From positions 1,364,001 through 1,428,000 of the forward strand of contig NZ_CP094326.1 in the NCBI RefSeq assembly GCF_022760175.1: 64,000 nt of DNA, given 5' to 3'. The notes below the pieces were generated by a model. The model did no database searches, was not told the origin of the DNA, and saw nothing but the letters and a program-made list of their open reading frames with translations. The stretch comes from Zhouia spongiae (GTDB lineage Bacteria; Bacteroidota; Bacteroidia; Flavobacteriales; Flavobacteriaceae). Of the stretch, positions 47,094 through 56,478 are shown piece by piece; positions within the stretch are counted from its first letter, which is position 1; each line of letters begins with the position of its first letter. The position numbers and the translations under genes are program-made.

Positions 47094-48422
47094 CTAAGTT
47101 ACGGCTTTTAAATATTTTCTTCGGAACTTAATGACTAAAGTTATACACCTGATCAGCATCCAGACTACAAAGGCAATCCAGATACCATAAAGCTTTAATC
47201 CAATGTGGTCTGTGATTAATAAGGCAGGCCAGAACCCAAGAAATGTAGCTGCCAGTAATACGTTTCTAAGATACGCTGCTTCTCCCATTCCTTTAAACAT
47301 GCCGTCAAACATAAAGGCAATGGCATTGATCGGTTGCATTAGTAATACGATCCAGAATACAGATGAAAATAACGTGAGCACGGCAGTTTCTTTGTTGAAT
47401 ATCAATCCGATATCACTATAGAAGATTCCGCAAATAATCATCAGCATAATGGCAATAATGGTTGAGTACAAGCTAATGTCTCTACTAAGGTTCCATAGTT
47501 TTTTGTATTCTTTTGCGCCGAGAAGTTTCCCCGAGATGGCATTCCCTGCATTGGCATAACCATCAATAAAGAAGGAGAAGAATAGCCAGATATTCATTAA
47601 GATGCTTTGGGCGGCTATGTAGTTCTTTCCGTAGTCTGTTGCATAAGCATTAGCCAGGTAAATGGCGAAATTCAGAGCTGCGGTTCGTACAAATAGATTG
47701 GCACTCATTATGAGAAGTCCCTTCATTTGAGGGTTTATGCGCTTTTTGATCTTTAGACCAAATGGAGTTTTGGTAAAAAAGAAATATAGTGCCATAAGCA
47801 ACATAACCAATTGCGATATTATACTGGCGATAGCAGCGCCTTTCAGGTGGAGAGGAGGAATTATTCCATCAATCCCATAAACAAGAATATAGTCTAAAAC
47901 TACATTCAGAAGTGCTCCGGTGAGACTGCATTTCATGGCCCAAAGTGTATTCTGGAGGCCTCTGAATACTCCGAAAACAGCAAAGGTAACCAGGGTTAGC
48001 GGATAGCCCAGGGCTCTCAGTTGATAATAGGTTGCGGCGTAATCGAGTATGAGACCATCGGCATTATACATTTTAAAAATACCTGTAGCAAACCAGGCGG
48101 TGGAAGCATAAATAACAATACTGAACAGGAAATTAAAAAGGATGGCTTGTGGAACCAGGGTTTTAACAGCATGCAGACGGTTCGCTCCCAGATGTTGTGA
48201 TACAATAGAAGAAATTGCAGTTTTCGTCTGAGCGACTACCCAGATGATTGCCGATAAAAAAGACCCTACGATGCCGGCGGCAGCTAAGGCTTCTACCGGA
48301 TTTTCATCGACATTTCCGATAATAGCAATGTCTGTTAATGAAATAAGAGGTTCTGCTATTCCGGCAATTATTGCCGGAATAGCCAGTTTGTTTATTTCTT
48401 TAAATGAAATTTTATGTTTCAA
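47094..48422 (-). CDS. MATE family efflux transporter
   Basis: This 442-residue inner-membrane protein has about twelve membrane helices and the MATE pattern at the start (AIPAIIAGIAEPLISLTDIAIIGNV), closer to the DinF group. It exports organic compounds in exchange for sodium or protons. The start overlaps the end of the GNAT gene by 4 bases (ATGA), so the two are translationally coupled. A coupled MATE and acetyltransferase may serve a shared detoxification or export task. Confidence 0.94.
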   Translation of the reverse strand: MKHKISFKEINKLAIPAIIAGIAEPLISLTDIAIIGNVDENPVEALAAAGIVGSFLSAIIWVVAQTKTAISSIVSQHLGANRLHAVKTLVPQAILFNFLFSIVIYASTAWFATGIFKMYNADGLILDYAATYYQLRALGYPLTLVTFAVFGVFRGLQNTLWAMKCSLTGALLNVVLDYILVYGIDGIIPPLHLKGAAIASIISQLVMLLMALYFFFTKTPFGLKIKKRINPQMKGLLIMSANLFVRTAALNFAIYLANAYATDYGKNYIAAQSILMNIWLFFSFFIDGYANAGNAISGKLLGAKEYKKLWNLSRDISLYSTIIAIMLMIICGIFYSDIGLIFNKETAVLTLFSSVFWIVLLMQPINAIAFMFDGMFKGMGEAAYLRNVLLAATFLGFWPALLITDHIGLKLYGIWIAFVVWMLIRCITLVIKFRRKYLKAVT

Positions 48423-48931
48423 CCTAGTAATTTCTCGTAACAGTAAAAGGGATGTTCGCTCTTTTCCGGAAAAAAGATCTTATCCAGACGTTTATAGCCG
48501 CGAAGTTCGTAAAATTTTTGATTGCGCAGATTTTTACTGAAGGTATCGAGTCTTACAGACTCATAACCATTTTGTTTGGCGTGATCTTCGGCATGATCCA
48601 TAAGCATCTGTGCGTATCCTTTTCCCTGATGGTCCGGATGCACCGCCAGGCGATGGATGTAGATATGGTTACGGTTGTTTGATGTTAACCATTTAACCGG
48701 TTTGTAAACATCGTCCATAATAGTGGATATAACGATGGAACCGATAACGGATCGATCATCGTTTTCAAGTACGTACAGTTCATTTCTCTCAATGTCTCCT
48801 TCAAAAGCCTTTCTGGAGGGATAATGTTCATTCCATTGAAAAATACCATTTTTGATCATAAAATCGGCACATGCCCTTGTCACTTTTAAGAGCTGATCTA
48901 TGTCGCCTGTGTCTGAGATCCTTATATTCAT
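48419..48931 (-). CDS. GNAT family N-acetyltransferase
   Basis: This 170-residue protein has the acetyl-CoA-binding motif HRLAVHPDHQGKGYAQMLMDHAE (about 98-120) of the GNAT fold. The ATG at 48931 gives MNIRISDTGDIDQL, the usual start; a longer frame to 49084 adds 51 unlikely residues. The product acetylates an unknown amine. It overlaps the MATE transporter gene by 4 bases. Confidence 0.9.
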   Translation of the reverse strand: MNIRISDTGDIDQLLKVTRACADFMIKNGIFQWNEHYPSRKAFEGDIERNELYVLENDDRSVIGSIVISTIMDDVYKPVKWLTSNNRNHIYIHRLAVHPDHQGKGYAQMLMDHAEDHAKQNGYESVRLDTFSKNLRNQKFYELRGYKRLDKIFFPEKSEHPFYCYEKLLG

Positions 48932-49019
48932 TTGTGAGCAGCAGATTTGGTTATTGCTTCTTTTGATTGTTTTTGTATCTTTTGCTGATTTTTCACCAAA
49001 ACTTAAATCGACAAAAACT

Positions 49020-49817
49020 ATGAAAAATATTCTGGTTCCTATAGGAAGCAACAAAAATATGAAATCGATCTTACAGTATGCCATAGATTTTGCATCTGTA
49101 TTTAATGCAAAAGTATATGTGTTCAGAGCATATCAAACCATGTCGGCTAAAGCCGGATCCATAAAAAACATAGATAGTGTTATAGAAAAGAACGAGAAGG
49201 ATGAATTAGAAGGGGTTTTAACTGACGTCGATAGTAAAAATGTTCAGGTGATTACTGTTTTAGGGAAAGGAGATATTGTAGATTCGGTTGATGGGTTTGT
49301 GAAAAAATATAATGTAGACCTAATGATCCTTGCGCCCAGGAGTAATTCTATTAAAGAAGAAGTCTTTTTGGGAAAGACATCCGGCAAACTGATTAAACAT
49401 ACGCGTATACCGGCATTGATCGTACCTGAAAATTTTGAGTTTAAAAAAATCGATTCTGTTTTGATGGCTTTTAAATCGGGAAAGGTAAATAATCCGGCTT
49501 CATTGAGTCCTTTAAATAACATTATGGAGAAATTCAATGCCAAAATAGATGTGTTATTGGTGAAAACCCCGGATCATACTCCCGATGATTTGGTGGTCCA
49601 TAAAGATCTTGACCGGATAAAGAATTCGATGCAAACCACTGAAAATGCGACTACTTTCCAAGGTGTGCTGGAGAATATTCACTCTTACCACCCGGATATT
49701 TTATGTGTTTTTAGAAGAAAACGCGGATTTTTTACCAAGTTATGGGAAAAAAATTTAATTTTGAAGCGCGAATTTCACTGTAGTATTCCATTACTGGTAT
49801 TGAACGGTAGAAATTAA
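49020..49817 (+). CDS. Universal stress protein, tandem UspA domains
   Basis: This 265-residue cytoplasmic protein begins MKNILVPIGSNKNMKSILQY, the start of a UspA fold, followed by a long first domain and a second, less conserved one (about 145-265). The ATP-binding motif G-x2-G-x9-G is only approximate. I chose the ATG at 49020 because the frame upstream (to 48900) is unrelated. Such proteins respond to starvation and stress. It lies directly upstream of the tRNA-Ala gene. Confidence 0.88.
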   Translation: MKNILVPIGSNKNMKSILQYAIDFASVFNAKVYVFRAYQTMSAKAGSIKNIDSVIEKNEKDELEGVLTDVDSKNVQVITVLGKGDIVDSVDGFVKKYNVDLMILAPRSNSIKEEVFLGKTSGKLIKHTRIPALIVPENFEFKKIDSVLMAFKSGKVNNPASLSPLNNIMEKFNAKIDVLLVKTPDHTPDDLVVHKDLDRIKNSMQTTENATTFQGVLENIHSYHPDILCVFRRKRGFFTKLWEKNLILKREFHCSIPLLVLNGRN

Positions 49818-49824
49818 ACTTAAT

Positions 49825-49898
49825 GGGGATGTAGCTCAGCTGGCTAGAGCGTTTGACTGGCAGTCAAAAGGTCGTGGGTTCGACTCCCATCTTCTCCA
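49825..49898 (+). tRNA. tRNA-Ala (anticodon GGC)
   Basis: The cloverleaf is complete: acceptor arm GGGGATG/CTTCTCC with the G3-U70 pair that identifies alanine tRNA, D arm with GCTCAGCTGG, anticodon stem TTTGA/TCAAA with loop CTGGCAG (anticodon GGC), and T arm with TTCGACT. One T-T mismatch appears in the acceptor stem (6-67). The CCA end is not encoded. A strong terminator follows at 49906. Confidence 0.95.
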
Positions 49899-49905
49899 CA
49901 TCAGG

Positions 49906-49937
49906 CCCATGAAGGATATCCTTCATGGGTTTTTTTG
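49906..49937 (+). terminator. Rho-independent terminator after tRNA-Ala
   Basis: A perfect 12-bp stem (arm CCCATGAAGGAT, 49906-49929, no loop bases left over in the paired form) is followed by eight T. Confidence 0.92.
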
Positions 49938-50011
49938 TTTAACAAAACTATAACCGTCTTGCTTTTCTTCTCTACGAAAAGCATTTTATCTTTATAAAAA
50001 ATGATACAATT

Positions 50012-50725
50012 ATGAGTTTAACAGATAAAGTGGTGTATATCACCGGAGGAACAAAAGGAATTGGATATGGGATAGCAGAAGTCTTACTCCATTCCGGGAT
50101 GCGAGTAGCTATTTCGGGGCGAAAACTCGAAGATGCTCAAAAAGCGGCTGAAAGTTTAACCATCGACAGCAACAGGGTGCTGGGTATTGCATCTGATGTT
50201 ACAAATCTTGATGATGAACAAAAAGCAGTAAAAGCCATTATTGATAAGTTCGGACAGCTGGATGTAGTTCTGGCCAATGCCGGGGTAGGACATTTTGCCC
50301 CGATCGATGAGCTGGAAGTTGCTAAATGGCATCAAATGATCAATACCAATCTTAATGGCGTTTATCATACTTTGAAGGCCTCTGTGGAAGCGCTAAAGGA
50401 ATCTAAAGGATATTATATTACTCTGGCAAGTTTGGCCGGAACCAATTTCTTTCCAACTGCAGCAGGTTACAACGCTACTAAATTTGGGGTTGTTGGTTTT
50501 ACCCAGGCGGTTATGCTCGACCTGAGACCTTATGATGTGAAGGTGAGTACCATTATGCCAGGTTCGGTGGCTTCCCATTTTAATAATAATGAGCCGGGAG
50601 AAAAAGATGCCTGGAAAATACAACCTGAAGACATCGGTAAACTGGTAGTTGACCTGTTGACAATGCACCCAAGGACACTGCCTAGTAAGATAGAAGTCAG
50701 GCCGTCAAGACCCGACAAAAAGTAA
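50012..50725 (+). CDS. Short-chain dehydrogenase/reductase
   Basis: This 237-residue Rossmann-fold protein has the cofactor motif GGTKGIGYG (12-20), NAGVG (89-93) and the catalytic YNATK (152-156) with a serine in SLAGT. The end (MHPRTLPSKIEVRPSRP) is typical of the FabG-like SDRs of Bacteroidota. The substrate is unknown. Confidence 0.94.
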   Translation: MSLTDKVVYITGGTKGIGYGIAEVLLHSGMRVAISGRKLEDAQKAAESLTIDSNRVLGIASDVTNLDDEQKAVKAIIDKFGQLDVVLANAGVGHFAPIDELEVAKWHQMINTNLNGVYHTLKASVEALKESKGYYITLASLAGTNFFPTAAGYNATKFGVVGFTQAVMLDLRPYDVKVSTIMPGSVASHFNNNEPGEKDAWKIQPEDIGKLVVDLLTMHPRTLPSKIEVRPSRPDKK

Positions 50726-50809
50726 GAGTTTTGTTTTATAAATATATTTATGTTTACTATTTGTAAAAAATAGATATTTTTGGGACTTATGGAAGTAATA
50801 ATATTTAAT

Positions 50810-53638
50810 ATGAATAAAAACATAAGTCTCATTTTTTTTCACTTCTTTATGATACTGTTTTTTGTTTCGGGAATCAGTTTCGCCCAGACACACAAAAACA
50901 AGGTTTCTCTTTCCGATCTTGATTTGGAAAAAGTAGTTCAGTCTTATTGGACCCCCCTGAAAGATAAAGCCGTAACGTCAGAAAGTATAAAAGTGAATGG
51001 TGTAGCCTACGCTAAAGGGATAGGGGTTCTGCCTGAAAGCAAAGTTTTTGTATTCCTCAATGGAGAGTCTCAGTATTTTAATACCAAAGTCGGGATCCAG
51101 GACAGGGGTAAATTGCCAGGAAACCTTAAGAGCAATGCCTTGTCGGATGGAAGCAAGCTTTTCTACACAGAAGAGGATAAGGGAAATGTGTTTTTTGGAA
51201 TTGGAGAGACTCCTGAAACCATCGGAAAGGGGAGCGTCAGGTTCTCAGTGAAGGGTGATGGTAAAATACTTTGGAGTAGTGATGTAATATTGGGAGGAGA
51301 TTCAGCAGTAGACGTGGCTGTTGATGTGAGTCATGTGAAGGTGCTGGAGCTCGTGGTAACAGATGGCGGCGACGGAATATCAGGAGATCATGGAGTATGG
51401 ATAGCCCCTGCCATAACTTACAGTGGGTTTGAACCGGTTTTAGTGGATGAGAGTTATTTGAGCCAGATAAATGATCTGGACAGGAATTATGAAACCGTAT
51501 TAAAGCCGCTTGTCAGCCGTTTGCCGATAGGAACACCTGAATTGGTAAATGGCGTGAAAAAAGATTGGTTAGTGAATGAAATCAACCTGGAATCGAAGAT
51601 ATTTAAAACAGATGATGCCAGATCGATTGTGATATCAAATGGTTTGGTTAGCAGAACCTTTAGGGTAACTCCCAATTGTACGACCACGGCATTTAATAAT
51701 CTGATGACCGGAGAGCGATTGTTAAGAGGTGTAGGCCCGGAAGCTGTGGTAGAAATCGATGGAATGGAATATAATGTCGGTGGCCTGGATGGTCAGAAAG
51801 AATATGGATACCTGAAAGACGAATGGCTCCATCAGATGTGGAGTACTCCCAACTCGTTTCAGTTGGAGCGTTTCGAGATATCTTCTATAACCAATCGTAT
51901 TAACTGGCCCAACAAACGGTGGTCGTTAGCAGCTAAAAAAGCAATAAAAGGGAAAAGTATTGTCTTTGTGTATAAGCATCAGGACTTCCCGGAACTTACT
52001 GTAAATGTCCATTATAATATTTATGATGGGATTCCCCTGCTTAGTAAATGGATATCCGTAGACAACAAAGGAGAGCAGGTTGTCCTTAATTCTTTTAAAA
52101 CGGAATCTCTGGCATTTGTTGAAGCTGAAAGTGCTGTAGAGCGTTCCGGCGGATCAGAACATTGGGAGTTGCCCAACATTCATATTGAAAGTGATTATGC
52201 TTTTCATGCTATGAGCTTTAAAAGTTCAAACAAGGTGGTGCATTGGTTGCCCGATTCCCGATATACGTCGCAGGTAAATTACCCGAGACAGACACCCTGC
52301 CTGTTGGAGTGTAAACTTCCTGCGGGGCCGGATGAGACGATAGAAAAGGGGGGTGTGTTTGAGTCTTTTAGGGTATGGGAGCTGCCTTTTGATAGTGACG
52401 ATAAACAAAGAAAGGGACTTTTTACCAATGAGATGTATAAGCTGATTGCCCCCTGGGTAACGGAAAACCCGATGTTTTTACATTTAACAACTACCGACGA
52501 CGAGAAAGTAAAAGCAGCTATCGACCAATGTGTTGAAACAGGATATGAAATGGTAATCCTGAGTTTTGGAAGCGGACTCAATATGGAAGATACTTCGCCT
52601 GAAAATATTGAGAAGTATAAGGCGCTGGCTGATTATGCACATGAACGTGGAATTGAACTGGGAGGATATTCTTTATTGTCGAGCAGGTGGATCAGTGATG
52701 AGGTGGATGTTATCAATCCGGAAACAGGAAAAAGAGGCGGGGTAATACACGGTAGTTCTCCGTGTTTGAACAGCCAATGGGGAATAGCTTATTTCGATAA
52801 GCTAAAAACCTTTTTTGAGAAAACGGGGTTCGATCTGTTGGAGCATGACGGATCTTACCCGGGACAATATTGTGCTTCAACCAGGCATGTGGGGCATAAA
52901 GGCCTGGAAGACTCCCAGTGGAAAGCATGGAAGCGAATTACCGATTTTTATAAATGGTGTAATGAAAAGGGGATTTCATTAAATATTCCAGACTGGTATT
53001 ACCTGAGTGGTAGTAATAAAAACAGTATAGGCTATAGAGAGGTAAACTGGTCTTTGCCACGGGAAAGACAGATTATTCTGGGGAGACAAAATATTTACGA
53101 TGGTACTTTTGACCGGTTGCCGGGTATGAGCTGGACCTTTGTTCCTCTTACACAATATCATGGTGGAGGAGCTGAAGCAACTATAGAGCCGCTGAATGAA
53201 AACTTGTCGACCTACGAAGCGCATATGATGCAAAATTATGGTATGGGGATACAGGCTTGTTACAGAGGCCCAAGACTGTATGATACGGAGAAAACGAAGC
53301 ATAAAGTGACGGAGGTAGTTCATTGGTATAAAAAATATAGAGAGATACTCAATTCACCGATAATTCATTTAAAAAGAGCAGATGGGAATTCACTTGACGG
53401 TATGCTGCATGTAAACCCAAGCCTTAAGCATAAGGCGTTGGCAATGTTTTTTAATCCAACGGACCAGGAGGTGGTTACCACGGTGTCATTACCGCTGTAT
53501 TATACAGGGTTAACAGATAGGGCGGTTGTGCGTATCGGAGAAGGAAAAAAGAAGTCTTATAAACTAACCCGTGATTACCAGGTGGCTATTGAACTGGCAG
53601 TTCCTCCCAAGGCCAATGTTTGGTTGGTTGTAGAGTGA
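50810..53638 (+). CDS. NPCBM-domain glycoside hydrolase, alpha-galactosidase-like
   Basis: This 942-residue protein has a signal peptide (MNKNISLIFFHFFMILFFVSGISFAQ), an NPCBM carbohydrate-binding domain at about residues 30-200 (KVFVFLNGESQYFNTKVG, WIAPAITYSG), then a beta-sandwich part, and a catalytic barrel at about 540-830. There GYEMVILSFGSGLNMED and GFDLLEHDGSYPG (nucleophile Asp likely in the second) resemble the alpha-galactosidase superfamily. The end is a small beta domain. I chose the ATG at 50810, which opens the signal peptide. The sugar specificity cannot be told; a secreted role in polysaccharide breakdown is likely. Confidence 0.8.
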   Translation: MNKNISLIFFHFFMILFFVSGISFAQTHKNKVSLSDLDLEKVVQSYWTPLKDKAVTSESIKVNGVAYAKGIGVLPESKVFVFLNGESQYFNTKVGIQDRGKLPGNLKSNALSDGSKLFYTEEDKGNVFFGIGETPETIGKGSVRFSVKGDGKILWSSDVILGGDSAVDVAVDVSHVKVLELVVTDGGDGISGDHGVWIAPAITYSGFEPVLVDESYLSQINDLDRNYETVLKPLVSRLPIGTPELVNGVKKDWLVNEINLESKIFKTDDARSIVISNGLVSRTFRVTPNCTTTAFNNLMTGERLLRGVGPEAVVEIDGMEYNVGGLDGQKEYGYLKDEWLHQMWSTPNSFQLERFEISSITNRINWPNKRWSLAAKKAIKGKSIVFVYKHQDFPELTVNVHYNIYDGIPLLSKWISVDNKGEQVVLNSFKTESLAFVEAESAVERSGGSEHWELPNIHIESDYAFHAMSFKSSNKVVHWLPDSRYTSQVNYPRQTPCLLECKLPAGPDETIEKGGVFESFRVWELPFDSDDKQRKGLFTNEMYKLIAPWVTENPMFLHLTTTDDEKVKAAIDQCVETGYEMVILSFGSGLNMEDTSPENIEKYKALADYAHERGIELGGYSLLSSRWISDEVDVINPETGKRGGVIHGSSPCLNSQWGIAYFDKLKTFFEKTGFDLLEHDGSYPGQYCASTRHVGHKGLEDSQWKAWKRITDFYKWCNEKGISLNIPDWYYLSGSNKNSIGYREVNWSLPRERQIILGRQNIYDGTFDRLPGMSWTFVPLTQYHGGGAEATIEPLNENLSTYEAHMMQNYGMGIQACYRGPRLYDTEKTKHKVTEVVHWYKKYREILNSPIIHLKRADGNSLDGMLHVNPSLKHKALAMFFNPTDQEVVTTVSLPLYYTGLTDRAVVRIGEGKKKSYKLTRDYQVAIELAVPPKANVWLVVE

Positions 53639-53642
53639 TTTT

Positions 53643-56414
53643 TTAAATTTCTTTTTCGGTTATAGGGATTTCTTTATCAAAAAGCTCCCGGATAAGTTTC
53701 TTAAGCTGGTCTTCAAATGAAGATCGTATGTCACCGGTAATAAGGTGTTGTTTTACGGCACCACTACCGGCTTTGTCTTTTTTGGTGAACTTTAAAATCC
53801 CTGCATTTAAATTCTTAAAAGAAATGATTCCTGCTTTGACAGCTTGTGAATTGGCAGGATCCTTTTTGTGCATCATATACGCATAGCAGAGAATCTGAAA
53901 GGCTTTGCTATATTTATAGTCGGTAATAAGAGAGCTCCAATCCACCACTTCGAGGTCCCGTTGTTCTACCTTTCCTGTTTTGTAATCAATAATGTTAATG
54001 GTTCCGTCTACTTCTTCAACCCTGTCTACAATGCCCTTCAGGTTGATGGGAAAGTTAAGACCGTCAATATCGATATTGGTTTTAAAGTAGATTTCGTTAG
54101 AGAGGATCTTTATTTTAAGTCCTGATCCGAGACGTTTCTTTTCGAAGTTTAAAAAATTAGAAACATATCTTTTGGCAATATGATGGCTGATCAGGTTTTT
54201 TCCCCGGCTATAATCACCGCCCTTATATTCCTTTTCGAAAAAGAATGAAATGGTTTTGTCTACGAGGGTACTCATGTTGTTTATGTGGTCTAATGTAAGA
54301 AATGACCCTTCTAACGGTTTGTATAATTCTTCAAGGGTATTGTGAACGATAGTTCCCAGGGTGTTGGCTGCAACTGTTTCTTCTACTTCTTCAATGTCCC
54401 TGATACCCAGAATGGTCTGATTGTAGAAATCGACGGGATTCCTTACGTAGTTTGTCAATGATGAAGGAGAAAAGCCCTTTTCGGCGGCAATTTTTAAGTC
54501 TGAAATAAGCTGATCGGTCTTATTTATTTCGGTGGGTTGTACGGCATCGTTTGCAACAACCGGACTGGCGATAAGCTCTTTTAAATTATGTTTTTTTTCT
54601 TTAAGCATGGATAATTGCAGCAAAAACCTGCTCTTTTCACCTCCTTCCAAGGCATCAGGTTCTGTGTTGTAAAGCAAGCAGATGTTTTTAGCCCGTTGTA
54701 ATAATCGATAGAAATGATAAGTGTAAATGGCATCTTTCTCCTTGTATGTCGGTAACCCGAATGCTATCTTTATGTCAAAAGGGAGAAATGAGTTGTTGCT
54801 CTTTCCTGAAGGAAGAACACCCTCGTTCACTGCGCTTATAATAACCGTATTGAAGTCAAGGTTCCGGCTTTCTAATACCCCCATGATTTGTAATCCGTGC
54901 AATGGCTCTCCCTGGAAATCGATACTTTCTTTTACTAATAATTCGTTATAGATTCCTTTTAGTGAGCTTATATCAGAAATGGTGTTATAGTTCTGGTTAA
55001 GAACTTTTAACTGATTGAATACCGAATAAAAGCGATAGATGTATTCAAGATATAAGGTGTTTCTGTTTTCCTTGTTGGTATATGACTTTTTCAGGAGCAA
55101 GCATAATTCAATTAAGACTTCTATGGTTTGTGTGATATCCTGAGCCGGAGCTTTCGGGAAAAGCTTTTCGAATATCGCTATGTCCTCCTTGTCAATCATG
55201 TTGTATATCTGATCGGGTGTTATGTAAACCAGGTTTTGTCGATTGATGAGGCTTGTGATGTTTCCGGTACTTTTGCTGTCACTGAGTAATTGCCGTGTAG
55301 TAGTGTTGGCAAGTAGCTTTAATACATCTTTAAAGTACCATTTTCCATTATCTTCTTTTTCCAGGATGTTTAAGACGCTATAGAAAAAGGAGGTTACCGG
55401 TGTTTCTTTGAGTGGGAGTCCGCTTGTTATATTTGCTTCGGAAACCTGTTCCGGTAAAGAATTTAAGATAGGAGTGAGTAATGATTCATTTCCCATTACA
55501 ACAGCAGTACTGTTCAGGTGACCCTGGGAGTTGTGCATGCTTTGAAGTGTGTTGCCTATGTAGCTTGCTTGTCCTATGTTTTTTGGGATCCCGACAATTT
55601 GAATGTTTTTCTCTTCAGAAAAGTGATTCGATAAATATTTTATAGGATGTTTTTTAAAATAGTCCCACTCATTTAGATACCTTCTTATAAAAAGACCGGC
55701 ATCGTGTTCCTTATTTTCTATGAATGATTGGTCGATGTCCCAATATATTTCTGCTTTTGCACTTGATAAGAATTTCTGAAATATAACGGACTCAGCATTG
55801 TTTAAGGCATTAAAGCCGATAAAGTAAAACTTTTTATTACTGTTGTTATCAATAAAGTATTCAAGGTTTTCAATGGCCTCGCGATATACCAGTCCTTGAT
55901 AACCCATATTATTCTGTTTAAGTCTTTTTTGAAGTTCGGTATAGTACTCTCCGAGCTTGTCCCAAAATTTCAAATAATTGATCTGAAGTTCTGTTTTTTC
56001 TTTTTCGAGCGTCCAGTGATTTAATTCTTTGACGGAAGACAGGTATCCGAAGATTTCTTTATCGTTAATAAGATACCGGTCAATTTCATTAAAGTCCTGA
56101 AGTGCTGTCTGTGCCCATTTGCTGAAGTTGTAAAAGCTTTCATGCTCATCGCTTGGATGAAGCTCTTTAAAAACCTCATAGAATTCGAATAAGATAGTGA
56201 GGTTTGAGCTTAGCTTGAGGTTTGCCAGTTCTTCGATGAATGATTCGATAGAAGTGATCTCCGGTGAAAACTGGGTTTTTGATGATATGGATAATAATTC
56301 GTTTTTTAAAAATGTACCTGCTCTTTTGCTCGGTAGAATGCAAACTACGTTTTGAAGCGAATTATGATCGTTTATAATTTCTGCTGCGATTTCAGCAATA
56401 AAAGATTTTACCAT
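53643..56414 (-). CDS. addB: AddB-like helicase-nuclease subunit
   Basis: This 923-residue protein is the Bacteroidota version of AddB. It has a helicase-like body without complete Walker motifs (only the second-motif-like LDFNTVIISAVNEGVLPSGKSN at about 520-545), and a C-terminal RecB-type nuclease domain with GTIVHNTLEELY and TINIIDYKTGKVEQRDLE (about 800-820). The iron-sulfur cysteines of Bacillus AddB are missing. With AddA (59200-62322) it processes broken DNA ends. The two are split by ompA and kbl. It starts at 56414 on the minus strand. Confidence 0.85.
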   Translation of the reverse strand: MVKSFIAEIAAEIINDHNSLQNVVCILPSKRAGTFLKNELLSISSKTQFSPEITSIESFIEELANLKLSSNLTILFEFYEVFKELHPSDEHESFYNFSKWAQTALQDFNEIDRYLINDKEIFGYLSSVKELNHWTLEKEKTELQINYLKFWDKLGEYYTELQKRLKQNNMGYQGLVYREAIENLEYFIDNNSNKKFYFIGFNALNNAESVIFQKFLSSAKAEIYWDIDQSFIENKEHDAGLFIRRYLNEWDYFKKHPIKYLSNHFSEEKNIQIVGIPKNIGQASYIGNTLQSMHNSQGHLNSTAVVMGNESLLTPILNSLPEQVSEANITSGLPLKETPVTSFFYSVLNILEKEDNGKWYFKDVLKLLANTTTRQLLSDSKSTGNITSLINRQNLVYITPDQIYNMIDKEDIAIFEKLFPKAPAQDITQTIEVLIELCLLLKKSYTNKENRNTLYLEYIYRFYSVFNQLKVLNQNYNTISDISSLKGIYNELLVKESIDFQGEPLHGLQIMGVLESRNLDFNTVIISAVNEGVLPSGKSNNSFLPFDIKIAFGLPTYKEKDAIYTYHFYRLLQRAKNICLLYNTEPDALEGGEKSRFLLQLSMLKEKKHNLKELIASPVVANDAVQPTEINKTDQLISDLKIAAEKGFSPSSLTNYVRNPVDFYNQTILGIRDIEEVEETVAANTLGTIVHNTLEELYKPLEGSFLTLDHINNMSTLVDKTISFFFEKEYKGGDYSRGKNLISHHIAKRYVSNFLNFEKKRLGSGLKIKILSNEIYFKTNIDIDGLNFPINLKGIVDRVEEVDGTINIIDYKTGKVEQRDLEVVDWSSLITDYKYSKAFQILCYAYMMHKKDPANSQAVKAGIISFKNLNAGILKFTKKDKAGSGAVKQHLITGDIRSSFEDQLKKLIRELFDKEIPITEKEI

Positions 56415-56425
56415 GATGGTAAAAA

Positions 56426-56456
56426 TAAAAAACGCTCCGAATTTCGGAGCGTTTTT
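56426..56456. terminator. Bidirectional terminator between addB and ompA
   Basis: A 14-bp stem (arm AAAAACGCTCCGAA with its exact complement) has T runs on both strands. It lies 23 bases past the stop codon of ompA on the minus strand and is its likely terminator. Confidence 0.9.
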
Positions 56457-56478
56457 GTGAAATATAATTTACTGTGAA

